Assembly: GCA_964595945.1 (NCBI GenBank)
Contig: CAZQSL010000092.1
Location: forward strand, 1-15,326
Length of the DNA stretch: 15,326 nt
Source of the DNA: CAZQSL01 sp964595945
Lineage (GTDB): Bacteria > UBP15 > UBA6099 > JAJRTR01
Reading direction: 5' to 3'
Numbering within the stretch: the stretch's first letter is position 1; each line of letters starts with the position of its first letter. This document shows positions 6,807 to 14,827 of the stretch, in pieces. The notes below the pieces were generated by a model that saw only the letters and a program-made list of their open reading frames with translations, did no database searches and had not been told where the DNA came from. The translations under genes were made by a program, and so were the position numbers.

Positions 6807-9479
6807 ATGGCCATGTCGGATTTTGAGAACATCAAACAATTCACGCAGACAGCAATCAGGAACATTTTTGACGTACTCATGATGGTGCAGGGTGTCAATC
6901 AGAGTCAGGTTTATTTTCACGCAATAGGACAAAGCCACCTTGACGCCGCGTGGTGCTGGCGTTCGATCCAGACGCGCAACAAGGCAAAGGTGACATTCCG
7001 CAATGCAGTGCATCACCTTGCCGAATTCGACGACTTTACGTTTTCCCAATCCGCCCCCCAATATTACGAATGGATGAAAGAGCAGCACCCGCGCCTTTTC
7101 CGCGCTATCCAGGACTACGTAAAAGAGGGCAGGTGGGAAATCACAGGCGGGATGTGGATCGAGCCTGACGGCAATCTGCCGGACGGTGAAAGCCTTGTGC
7201 GCCAGCGCCTGTACGGCCAGCGCTTCTTTCTCAATCATTTCGGCAAAGTCGCCGAAATCGCCTGGCTGCCCGATACTTTCGGATTCGCCTGGACTCTTCC
7301 GCAGATTTACGCAAAGAGCGGCGCAAAGTACTTCTGGACTACAAAAGTACTGTGGAACGACACCACGAAGTTCCCATTCAACTCATTCGTGTGGCGTGGA
7401 CCGGATGGCTCGGAGCTTCTCACGTTCGTATGTCCCATAATGGGCGCTACAATTCTGAAAATGAAACACTATCGCCAGCACAATCATCTGCTCGGCAGGG
7501 GACAGTCACTTGTGGCCAACTACGAAACCACACAGGACGAAATCGATCTGAAGTTTTCTACCGACATCATGCCGGAAGCAGGCATCTTTTATGGCTATGG
7601 CGACGGCGGCGCCGGTCCCACCGATGGCGAAATCGCAATAGTCCGATCCCTTAAAAATGAAGGCAAACTCGACATGATGACAGCCGGTGATTTTTTCCGC
7701 CGTGTCGAGCAGTACAAAGATCGCCTTCCCGTGTGGAACGACGAGATGTATCTCGAATTTCATCGAGGATGCCAAACCACGCAGGCTGCCACAAAACACA
7801 ATAACCGGAAATCCGAAATCATCGTCCGCAACGCCGAAGTCCTTCACAGCATCAACTCGCTATACGGCTCCACATATCCAGGCGACAAATTCCGCGAACT
7901 CTGGAAAGTTGTCCTCTTCAATCAATTCCACGACATCCTCCCCGGCAGCAGCATCCCCGAGGTGTACGAAGACGCGGCGGAAGAATATGCGGCACTCTTC
8001 AAGGCAGCTGGTGAACTCATCGAAGACGGCGGCTCACACCTTGCCACAAGCGTCGACACGGCGGCACTCCGTAACGGAGCACCCTGCATCATCAATAATC
8101 TCTCCTCGTGGACACGCACCGACATCGCGCAGCTTCCAGTTGCAAAAGGCACTTACGCCCAACCTGTCGTCATAGACCCCGACGGCTATGAAATCGTCTC
8201 CCAGGTAGTCGACGATCCGCTTAACGGCACCGTTCTCACATTCGTCGCGGATTCCATCCCAGGTCTCGGGTATTCCGCATACAGCATCACTGAGGCGGCG
8301 CCAAAAGCCGGGCAGCAATCTTCATTCATATCACGCAACGAAGAGGGGGCCATCGTCCTCGACAATGGCATTATCCGTGCCACGCTCGCCACACACGGCG
8401 GATGGCTCACCAGCCTCGTCGATCTCAGGACCGGTCGTGAAACCCTTTCGGGGCCGGCCAACCGCATGCGCATCTACAAAGATGTCTCTCCCAATTATCC
8501 AGCGTGGAACATCGATCCTAAATATAAGAAACATGAAATCTCAGTCGAACCGCCAACCGGAGATGTCCTCATTGTCACCGATGGCCCGGTCTGTGCAACG
8601 GTCGAAGCAGTCCAGAAACTTCAGTCCTCAACCGCGCGACTCCAATACTCCATCTACAAGGACAAGCCAGCCATAGTATTTACCACCATCCTCGACTGGC
8701 ATGACAAGCGCACACTTCTCAAGACTGACTTCGCACTCGCAATCGAATCTTCCACCATTGCTTCAGACATACCCTATGGCATCATCGAACGCCGCACATC
8801 GCCCACCAATCCGGCACAACAGGCCATGTGGGAACGTCCCCACCAGAAATGGTTCGGCATCAGTGACGGCACAACAGGAGTTGCAATCCTCAACGAAGAC
8901 AAATACGGCCATTCCGTTGACGGCTCCAATCTTACTTTGACTCTCGTGCGCAGCCCCGAACACCCACGTCCGCTATATGCCGCATGGGGGTTGAAACCCA
9001 GAAATGAACGTCCGAAATATACCGACTTCGGCGAACATGTCATTCGCTATGCGGCCTATGTGCACGAAGGCGACTGGCGCACCGCCGAAGTCTGGAAAAC
9101 AGCTACTGACTTCAACAGCCCACTCATACCCATTCACACCGATCGTCACGAAGGCATTATGCCCACAAAAGGCACATCCATCTCGTTCGATGCCGCTACA
9201 TCATTCATCGGCGCCATAAAGCGACCCGAAGACAACCCGGACACGGCAGGCAACAAATTCCACCAGCTCATATTCCGCATCGTTGAAATGACAGGCAAGC
9301 CCGACACGGCACGCATTACCTTCAATCGAGATCTCAAGGTGGTTGAAATCAAGGAAACCGATCTGCTTGAATTCACCACTGGCGAACATGAAGTGTCCGC
9401 AGACGGCACAGTCGTTGTCCCTGTCACGCCCTATGAAATCAAGACACTGAGGATCACTCTCGAAGTTGAAGAAAAATGA
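6807..9479 (+). CDS. Alpha-mannosidase, glycoside hydrolase family 38
   Basis: An 890-residue protein starting at ATG 6807; ATG 6813 is equally plausible because AAAGGA at 6798-6803 sits nine bases before it. The frame is open further upstream into the preceding gene, but that part has no ribosome site and precedes the promoter's predicted start. All four zinc ligands of family 38 are visible: His44 and Asp46 (GQSHLDAAW), Asp156 (WLPDTFGF, also the catalytic nucleophile) and His375 (NQFHDILPGSSI). Other family blocks are MWIEPDGNLPDGES, FYGYGDGGAGPT and FHRGCQTTQAATKHNNRKSE. The catalytic domain is followed by the helical middle domain and a beta-sandwich C-terminal half. There is no signal peptide, so it should act in the cytoplasm, cleaving alpha-mannosides from imported or recycled glycans. 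Its third positions are C-rich, opposite to the preceding genes. Confidence 0.96.
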   Translation: MAMSDFENIKQFTQTAIRNIFDVLMMVQGVNQSQVYFHAIGQSHLDAAWCWRSIQTRNKAKVTFRNAVHHLAEFDDFTFSQSAPQYYEWMKEQHPRLFRAIQDYVKEGRWEITGGMWIEPDGNLPDGESLVRQRLYGQRFFLNHFGKVAEIAWLPDTFGFAWTLPQIYAKSGAKYFWTTKVLWNDTTKFPFNSFVWRGPDGSELLTFVCPIMGATILKMKHYRQHNHLLGRGQSLVANYETTQDEIDLKFSTDIMPEAGIFYGYGDGGAGPTDGEIAIVRSLKNEGKLDMMTAGDFFRRVEQYKDRLPVWNDEMYLEFHRGCQTTQAATKHNNRKSEIIVRNAEVLHSINSLYGSTYPGDKFRELWKVVLFNQFHDILPGSSIPEVYEDAAEEYAALFKAAGELIEDGGSHLATSVDTAALRNGAPCIINNLSSWTRTDIAQLPVAKGTYAQPVVIDPDGYEIVSQVVDDPLNGTVLTFVADSIPGLGYSAYSITEAAPKAGQQSSFISRNEEGAIVLDNGIIRATLATHGGWLTSLVDLRTGRETLSGPANRMRIYKDVSPNYPAWNIDPKYKKHEISVEPPTGDVLIVTDGPVCATVEAVQKLQSSTARLQYSIYKDKPAIVFTTILDWHDKRTLLKTDFALAIESSTIASDIPYGIIERRTSPTNPAQQAMWERPHQKWFGISDGTTGVAILNEDKYGHSVDGSNLTLTLVRSPEHPRPLYAAWGLKPRNERPKYTDFGEHVIRYAAYVHEGDWRTAEVWKTATDFNSPLIPIHTDRHEGIMPTKGTSISFDAATSFIGAIKRPEDNPDTAGNKFHQLIFRIVEMTGKPDTARITFNRDLKVVEIKETDLLEFTTGEHEVSADGTVVVPVTPYEIKTLRITLEVEEK

Positions 9480-9507
9480 CTTATAAGGAAGATTATCTGA
9501 ATTTCCC

Positions 9508-9545
9508 TGCGGAGAAACCTTTTTCTCGAAAAAGGTTTCTCCGCA
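9508..9545. repeat. Perfect 18-base inverted repeat after mannosidase gene
   Basis: The arms 9508-9525 and 9528-9545 (TGCGGAGAAACCTTTTTC and its exact reverse complement) are separated by only two bases, so the RNA would form a very stable hairpin 28 bases after the mannosidase stop codon. No T-run follows on either strand, so it is not a textbook intrinsic terminator. It may still stop transcription, protect the 3' end, or be a genomic repeat unit. A weaker AAAAGTT/AACTTTT pair (9556-9562 and 9573-9579) follows it. Confidence 0.8.
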
Positions 9546-9662
9546 CCTCTACTAAAAAAGTTTTATATGCTTAACTTTTCTCCAAACTTTTGGCCTATCG
9601 CGCTATCGCACGGCGAGAGGGAATTTCTATTGATATTCAACATATTGTTCAGACATGTTTTC

Positions 9663-9696
9663 ATCAAACGGCGGGGTATTATCCCCGCCGTTTGAT
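9663..9696. repeat. Perfect 14-base GC-rich hairpin
   Basis: The arms 9663-9676 and 9683-9696 (ATCAAACGGCGGGG and its exact reverse complement) enclose a six-base loop TATTAT. There is no T-run after either arm. The position, between the mannosidase end and the RND promoter, suggests an intergenic stop or insulator, or a REP-like unit. Confidence 0.75.
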
Positions 9697-9851
9697 TATG
9701 GCGAATCAGAAATCAGGTTCATCCGGAGAACGGATACTTGACAAAAGATTGAAACGCAATACAGGACAATGTCGAGTCAGGCACATTATCATCAAGGACT
9801 TGCCACTTAAGCATCCATTCACCGGCTGAACCCTTTTTTTTTCACAACCGG

Positions 9852-9879
9852 TTGAAAAGCCGTGAAAGGGGGGTATTAT
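9852..9879 (+). promoter_or_regulatory. Candidate promoter of RND transporter gene
   Basis: TTGAAA at 9852-9857 and TATTAT at 9874-9879, each five of six to consensus, are 16 bases apart. The predicted start is near 9886, leaving about 46 bases of leader. A perfect AACCGGTT palindrome (9846-9853) overlaps the -35 box, and TAACC-AACA-GGTTA (9894-9907) lies just after the start. Both are possible repressor sites. Confidence 0.5.
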
Positions 9880-9931
9880 GTAAACAGGCGTATTAACCAA
9901 CAGGTTAGTTAACTGCCATGGAGGTATACAA

Positions 9932-12900
9932 TTGAACCCCATCGATTTTTTTCTCAACAAGCGCATATTCTCTTTCTTCATTATGGCGCTGCTTGCCGCA
10001 TTCGGCATCAAGGCTCTGCTGAGTCTGCATGTAGAGACGACACCGGATGTCAATACGCCAGTCATCGTGGCTGCAGTGCCTTTGCCTGGCGCGGCGCCTG
10101 AGGACATTGAGACTCTTGTCACCAACAAGATAGAGGCCAAGGTGGGAGAGATCGAAGACATTGACTACATAAGATCATCCTCGTGGCAAAATGTTGCTAT
10201 TGTGGTGGTTTTTTTCAAGGATAAAGTGGTCCCGGCCCAAAAATTCAAGGAATTTCGCGACAAACTGGCCGAGGTGCGGCCTGCTCTGCCATCGGAAACG
10301 ATGGAGCCTATCATTCAGGAAATCAGCTTTGACAATCTGCCTATGATGTTCATCGGATTTAAGACCAGCGGCAAGACCCAGACCCAGATCAGCACTTATG
10401 CGGCGAAGATAAAACGTGACATCGAGACGATGCCGGGAGTCAAGAGTGTGGTGATGAGTGGTGCCGCCGACAAGCGCATCGAGGTTGATCTCGATCCGGA
10501 AGAATTGCAAAAGTATGGTTCCGCGCCTCTTCGCACGATTGTTAATGATCTGAACAATATCAATACCAACATGCCCGGCGGGCCGGTGTCACTCGGAGGC
10601 AAGGAATATGCCGTGCGCACGATCGGTAAATTTGAAACGATTGATGATTTCCGCGACATGGTCGTGGGAGTCAAGGACGGTAAGGTTGTCACTCTGGGAG
10701 ACATCGCTGGAGTAGATGAAGCCTATCCTGCGCCGACCACGATCGTGCATATAGACGGTCAGCAGGGTGTCACTTTTGCGGTGATGAAAAAGAAGGATTA
10801 CGGCACTATTGATGTTGCCGACCGCCTCAAGAAAGTCCTGGAAAAATACCCGGACGTCGTTATCATGAATGATGGTTCGCTTTCGATCAAGGAAAGGATG
10901 AACGATCTCAAGGTACACGCCGCATGGGGTGTGCTGCTCGTGGTGATCGTACTGTTCATCGCACTTGGATTCCGCGTGGCTCTGGTGACGAGCTTCGCGC
11001 TGCCGATGTCATTCTTTATGACTTTCGCCTGCATGTATCTCAGCGGGATGACGCTTAATATCGTATCGCTTTTCGCACTCCTTCTCGCTCTTGGCATGAT
11101 GGTCGACAATTCAATCGTTGTATGCGAAAACATCTACCGCCATATTTCTCTGGGCAAAAAGCCGGCACAGGCGGCGCGCGATGCGACCAAGGAAGTGAGC
11201 TGGCCGATTTTTTCGTCCACCGCAGCAGTCGTGGCGGCATTTCTGCCGATGGGCATTATCCTGACCGGCCCGATTGGCGGATTCACTCGCCCGATCCCCT
11301 ATGTCGTCACCTTTGCCCTGATTTCGTCTCTCATTGTCGCAAATTTCTTCAATCCCATGATGTGCGAGACATTCCTCAAATCGGCCGAGCCCGAAAAGGA
11401 TAAGAAGAATTCCGGTTTCGACAGATTCCGCAACGGTTACGCCAACATGATGGGCTGGTGCCTCAAGCACACGGCAGTCATCGTGAGCATGGCAGTCGTA
11501 TTGCTCGTTTCGAGCGTACTGCTCGTAGTATTCAAGGTCATCGGCCTGCAGCTCTTCCCTCAGATGGATACGGCGAAATTTTACATCGATGTCACTACTC
11601 CCCCAGGCAGCAAACTCGAAGACACGATGCGCGAAGTCAACAAGATCGAACGGATGTTCGACCGCGACAAACGTTTCGTCAATCACTATATAGTAAATAT
11701 CGGCAGCACCGGCACACGTCTCGAAATCGACGACCAGACTGGCATTGGCAACAATGTGGCCCGATTCATTGTCGATCTTTCACCGAAGAACGCTCTCGGC
11801 GCAACACCGAAACAGATCGTGCAGTACTTCCGCACCAATGTGTCGGAACTCGTGGATGACCGCACTGATGCAGTTTTCATCGAAAAAATACTCGGCCCCC
11901 CCGTCGGCGCGCCCATCAGCATCGAAGTATCCGGCGATGACTTCGCGAAGCTCGAACGCGTCAAGGACGAAATCCGCGACATCGTGGCGCAGCAAAGCGG
12001 CGTGGTCGATCTCAAGGACGATTTCCCCGGGCGCGTGCCGCAGATACTTCTAAAGACCAGACAGGACAATCTCGGTCTCAACGGCATGACCACCAAGGAT
12101 GTCGGAGGATTTGTATTCCTCGCTCTGACCGGCCACAAAATCGGCGAAATGACCCTCGGAAAAGACAATATGGACGTTTTCCTCCGCATCAAGCAGGACA
12201 TGGGATCGGATGTCCTGTCGCTGCCCACCGCTTCTTTTTCTCTGCCCGGCGGCAAGACCATCAAGTTCAGCGATCTTATGAACTATGAAGTAACCAGCGG
12301 ATTTTCTTCCATCGAACACAAGGACGGCATACGCACCGTCCTCGTAGAAGCCAACGTAATGAAGAGCGTCGAGCCCAAACGCATCATCGACGCAGTCAAA
12401 GCTCCGATCAGGGCAATGCACAAAAAGCTCATCAGCGAAGACCCGGCGTATGCCTCCATCGACGTCAAGTTCGGCGGAGAGACAATGCTGCTCGGCTCAG
12501 CGATGTCAGACCTCATCAAAGCCGCAGTCATCTCACTGGTACTTATCTATATCGTACTTCTGGCAGAATTCCGCTCGACACTCCAGCCTCTTATCATCCT
12601 CGTCTGTGTGCCTTACGCACTCGTGGGCGTCATCATAGGACTGCTCATCATGGGCTATTCATTCAGTATCCTCGCCGGTATCGGACTGTTGTGTCTGATA
12701 GGGATAGTCGTCAACAACGGCATCATTTACATAGACTTCGCAAACCTGCTGCAAAGGGCCGGCAAGTCACGCATGGAAGCCTGCATCGAGGCCTGCCGCA
12801 CACGCCTGCGCCCCATCATCGTCACCAAGGCTACAGTCATACTCGGCATCATGCCGCTTGCCATGGCCAATGCCTCACGCACTCAGTTCTGGAAGCCCAT

Positions 12901-13033
12901 GTGCTGGGCAATCATCTGGGGGCTGCTCATCGCAACCACTCTTACCCTCGTGATAATCCCCGTCTCATACTATGTCGCCGAGGGCTGGCGCGAACGCTAC
13001 TACGCCCGCAAGGAACGCAAGGCTGCACATTAA
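9932..13033 (+). CDS. RND-family efflux transporter permease (AcrB/HAE type)
   Basis: A 1033-residue inner-membrane proton-driven exporter of normal family length, with 12 expected helices and two large periplasmic loops. The start is TTG at 9932, fixed by GGAGG at 9920-9924, seven bases upstream; no ATG fits. Family marks include the N-terminal NKRIFSFFIMALLAAFG, ETTPDVNTPVIVAAVPLPGA, LALGMMVDNSIVVCEN in helix 4, and GIVVNNGIIYIDFANLL with RTRLRPIIVTKATVILGIMPL around helix 10. The helix 4 pair is Asp392-Asn393, where AcrB has Asp407-Asp408. Asn928 occupies the place of AcrB Lys940. Such VDN/NN versions occur in other RND branches. No membrane-fusion-protein or outer-membrane channel gene is adjacent, so the pump must use partners encoded elsewhere. 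The substrate is unknown. The gene's own promoter lies at about 9852-9879. Confidence 0.93.
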   Translation: MNPIDFFLNKRIFSFFIMALLAAFGIKALLSLHVETTPDVNTPVIVAAVPLPGAAPEDIETLVTNKIEAKVGEIEDIDYIRSSSWQNVAIVVVFFKDKVVPAQKFKEFRDKLAEVRPALPSETMEPIIQEISFDNLPMMFIGFKTSGKTQTQISTYAAKIKRDIETMPGVKSVVMSGAADKRIEVDLDPEELQKYGSAPLRTIVNDLNNINTNMPGGPVSLGGKEYAVRTIGKFETIDDFRDMVVGVKDGKVVTLGDIAGVDEAYPAPTTIVHIDGQQGVTFAVMKKKDYGTIDVADRLKKVLEKYPDVVIMNDGSLSIKERMNDLKVHAAWGVLLVVIVLFIALGFRVALVTSFALPMSFFMTFACMYLSGMTLNIVSLFALLLALGMMVDNSIVVCENIYRHISLGKKPAQAARDATKEVSWPIFSSTAAVVAAFLPMGIILTGPIGGFTRPIPYVVTFALISSLIVANFFNPMMCETFLKSAEPEKDKKNSGFDRFRNGYANMMGWCLKHTAVIVSMAVVLLVSSVLLVVFKVIGLQLFPQMDTAKFYIDVTTPPGSKLEDTMREVNKIERMFDRDKRFVNHYIVNIGSTGTRLEIDDQTGIGNNVARFIVDLSPKNALGATPKQIVQYFRTNVSELVDDRTDAVFIEKILGPPVGAPISIEVSGDDFAKLERVKDEIRDIVAQQSGVVDLKDDFPGRVPQILLKTRQDNLGLNGMTTKDVGGFVFLALTGHKIGEMTLGKDNMDVFLRIKQDMGSDVLSLPTASFSLPGGKTIKFSDLMNYEVTSGFSSIEHKDGIRTVLVEANVMKSVEPKRIIDAVKAPIRAMHKKLISEDPAYASIDVKFGGETMLLGSAMSDLIKAAVISLVLIYIVLLAEFRSTLQPLIILVCVPYALVGVIIGLLIMGYSFSILAGIGLLCLIGIVVNNGIIYIDFANLLQRAGKSRMEACIEACRTRLRPIIVTKATVILGIMPLAMANASRTQFWKPMCWAIIWGLLIATTLTLVIIPVSYYVAEGWRERYYARKERKAAH

Positions 13034-13043
13034 CAACATTCAA

Positions 13044-13080
13044 TGAGGGGAAGGCTCTGACAAAAAAGGTCTTCCCCTCA
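13044..13080 (+). terminator. Probable terminator of RND gene
   Basis: TGAGGGGAAG (13044-13053) pairs perfectly with CTTCCCCTCA (13071-13080) across a 17-base loop, ten bases after the RND stop codon. The following bases CTTCTTCTCC are pyrimidine-rich but not a pure T-run, so termination may be partial. Confidence 0.5.
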
Positions 13081-13167
13081 CTTCTTCTCCGGCACGTTTT
13101 TCGCTTACAATATCAGTGCGGGCAGATTGGGCGCGCCAGGCCGTCATATCGCGAAACGATGATATAA

Positions 13168-13776
13168 ATGAGCACAAGAAACATTACAGCATTCGCACTT
13201 GTCACCGTCTTTGTATGTATTACCGCGTTTGCCGTTGTCCACGCTGAAGACCCGGCCGCCGGTGCAACACAGACCATCGCAATAGTCTGTCCCGCATCGA
13301 TGCTCTCCGACCCGGGCGGCCAATTCGAATATCTGCCCGGACGCCTCTCAAATACAATCTCATCGAGGAAAATCACTACTGCCGAAACCGCGCCATTCTG
13401 CATCGACGAGTCTCCGGCCGCCAGCATTGCCACCTATGCCGCCGCCGAAGAGTTCTGCCGCGCGCGCGACAAGCACCTGTGTTCGTTTGACGAATTACGC
13501 AAGGTATGCGCAACCTGGCCCAAGCCACTGCCCTGTCCCCGCGATGTAGAAGCCGCTGGCAACTGCCCTGACACGGGCGCAAGAATCCGTAAATTCCGCG
13601 ACACACAGGAATGGGCAGCCCAGACAGACGCTAACGGAGATGTCGAGACAGGCTCCTGTGGCTGCAACGGTGCCGTCCCAGTTTGCATCAAATGTATGTA
13701 TCCCGGGTGCCGGTCAGCAAAGAAGGCTTTCCGCTGCTGTTCCGGGCCTCTTCCTGTCGAACCTCCCCACGATTGA
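13168..13776 (+). CDS. Secreted cysteine-rich protein with FGE-like motifs
   Basis: A 202-residue protein with a Sec signal peptide (STRNITAFALVTVFVCITAF, cleavage likely after VVHA near residue 26). The mature part has 14 cysteines, an even number that suggests disulfides in the periplasm or outside. PFCIDESPA, then AAAEEFCRARDKHLCSFDELRKVC, and near the end AFRCC match short motifs of formylglycine-generating-enzyme/sulfatase-modifying-factor-like proteins. Those usually read FCIDxxE, FCxxxGKRLCTxxEWExAC and GFRCC. The protein is much shorter than those domains (about 250 residues) and much of the core seems missing, so enzymatic activity is doubtful; a binding or structural role is more likely. 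No clear ribosome site precedes the ATG. It stands between the RND and methyltransferase genes and may be transcribed alone. Confidence 0.75.
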   Translation: MSTRNITAFALVTVFVCITAFAVVHAEDPAAGATQTIAIVCPASMLSDPGGQFEYLPGRLSNTISSRKITTAETAPFCIDESPAASIATYAAAEEFCRARDKHLCSFDELRKVCATWPKPLPCPRDVEAAGNCPDTGARIRKFRDTQEWAAQTDANGDVETGSCGCNGAVPVCIKCMYPGCRSAKKAFRCCSGPLPVEPPHD

Positions 13777-13871
13777 ACGTGCCCCAACGATACACCGGCT
13801 GTATTCGTTATTCGTCAGATGGCAACCGTCACAATCATACTAAGAATGTGTTCCTGCCTGTTCCCCAAAGG

Positions 13872-13877
13872 TATAAT
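13872..13877 (+). promoter_or_regulatory. Candidate -10 box upstream of methyltransferase
   Basis: A perfect TATAAT lies 77 bases before the methyltransferase start codon. I see no good -35 box at 15-18 bases upstream, so this is weak. The rest of the 177-base gap between the two genes holds no other signal that I recognise. Confidence 0.3.
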
Positions 13878-13953
13878 TAGTGAGAAGACCGTAAGTACAG
13901 GAGCGATTCCTCATACAATGGGGATTTGCAGTGCCAACGATAAGGATACAACC

Positions 13954-14760
13954 ATGACCGACTTCATCACCGACCCTGGCGAACGAGTCAACCCCGAACA
14001 GGCAACAACTCCAATGAGCCGTCTGCTGCTACTCCGGCAAGTATTCGCCTACAGCCATATAGCTTCATTATTTTCACCATCAGATATTGTCATAGAACTC
14101 GGAAGCGGCATTGGCTATGGAGCGGCCATCATAGCTCAGAGAGCCCTTCGCGTCACAGGCATGGACATCGATAACGAAACCGTACTCTTTGCCGCAAAAA
14201 AACACGGCGCGCCCAACTGCGTTTTCGAACTCTATGACGGAAACTCCCTGCCATACGCAGACGGCTCTTTTTCTGGCGCCCTATCGGTACAGGTCATCGA
14301 ACATGTCGATGATGACCGTGCGTTCGTTGCCGAAGCGTACCGCGTACTCAGACCCGGCGGGATGTTCGCTGTCACCACCCCCAACGCAACCTACCGCATC
14401 CGCCGTGGCGCACGCCCCTGGAACGCTCACCACCGGCGCGAATATTATCCCGACGAATTGGAATCCGTACTCAAGACGGCCTTTACCGATGTGAAAGTCG
14501 GCGGCATTACTGGCGTGCCGCTCATAAACGAACTGGAATTCGCTCGCGTGCGAGAAGGGGGCATCCCCGCCTTCAGCGGCACACGCCTCTCAGCTTCCAT
14601 ACCCGAACCCATCAAAATAGTTCTACGCCGCCTCATCTCAAAACCCCGCATCACATCCGTCCAGACCGAATCATGCGATTCCTTTACCCTCGACGATTTC
14701 TCCATCACCCAAGATATGACGAAAGCCATCGACCTGATTGCCTGGTGCCGGAAAAGCTGA
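13954..14760 (+). CDS. SAM-dependent methyltransferase, class I
   Basis: A 268-residue protein. The ATG at 13954 is chosen because AAGGA at 13942-13946 lies seven bases upstream. The open frame extends further back (to 13819), but those codons have no ribosome site and look non-coding. The Rossmann-fold methyltransferase motifs are clear: motif I VIELGSGIGYG (residues 46-56), the acidic ribose-binding GMDID (69-73), LSVQVIEHVDDD, and VLRPGGMFAVTTPN. This pattern is of the Methyltransf_11/ubiquinone-biosynthesis-like type. A region of about 110 residues follows (HHRREYYPDELESVL onward), where such enzymes adapt to their acceptor. There is no signal peptide, so it is cytoplasmic. The acceptor is unknown; small molecules, lipids or sugar residues are all possible. 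Confidence 0.92.
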   Translation: MTDFITDPGERVNPEQATTPMSRLLLLRQVFAYSHIASLFSPSDIVIELGSGIGYGAAIIAQRALRVTGMDIDNETVLFAAKKHGAPNCVFELYDGNSLPYADGSFSGALSVQVIEHVDDDRAFVAEAYRVLRPGGMFAVTTPNATYRIRRGARPWNAHHRREYYPDELESVLKTAFTDVKVGGITGVPLINELEFARVREGGIPAFSGTRLSASIPEPIKIVLRRLISKPRITSVQTESCDSFTLDDFSITQDMTKAIDLIAWCRKS

Positions 14761-14827
14761 CATACATCTTTCAGAACAACTTGTGGCCGCGTATCCCCGG
14801 ATTCAAACCGGAAAGCGGAAATATTGC

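Larger units (their letters stand above)
9480..9931. other. Non-coding interval between mannosidase and RND genes
   Basis: These 450 bases hold two strong hairpins (9508-9545 and 9663-9696), an isolated perfect TTGACA at 9738-9743 without a convincing -10 box, and a T-run at 9834-9842. They end with the RND promoter region. The one open frame (9590-9829, 79 codons) runs straight through the second hairpin, has no ribosome site and resembles nothing I know, so I do not call it a gene. Confidence 0.6.

Noticed and set aside
9590..9829. 79-codon plus-strand open frame before the RND gene
   Set aside because: It has no ribosome site, runs through a perfect hairpin, and has no recognisable sequence. 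It was treated as non-coding.
11111..12264. Two antisense frames of 191 and 192 codons inside the RND gene
   Set aside because: The plus frame is an unbroken RND protein with family motifs throughout. The antisense products resemble nothing and arise from codon bias.
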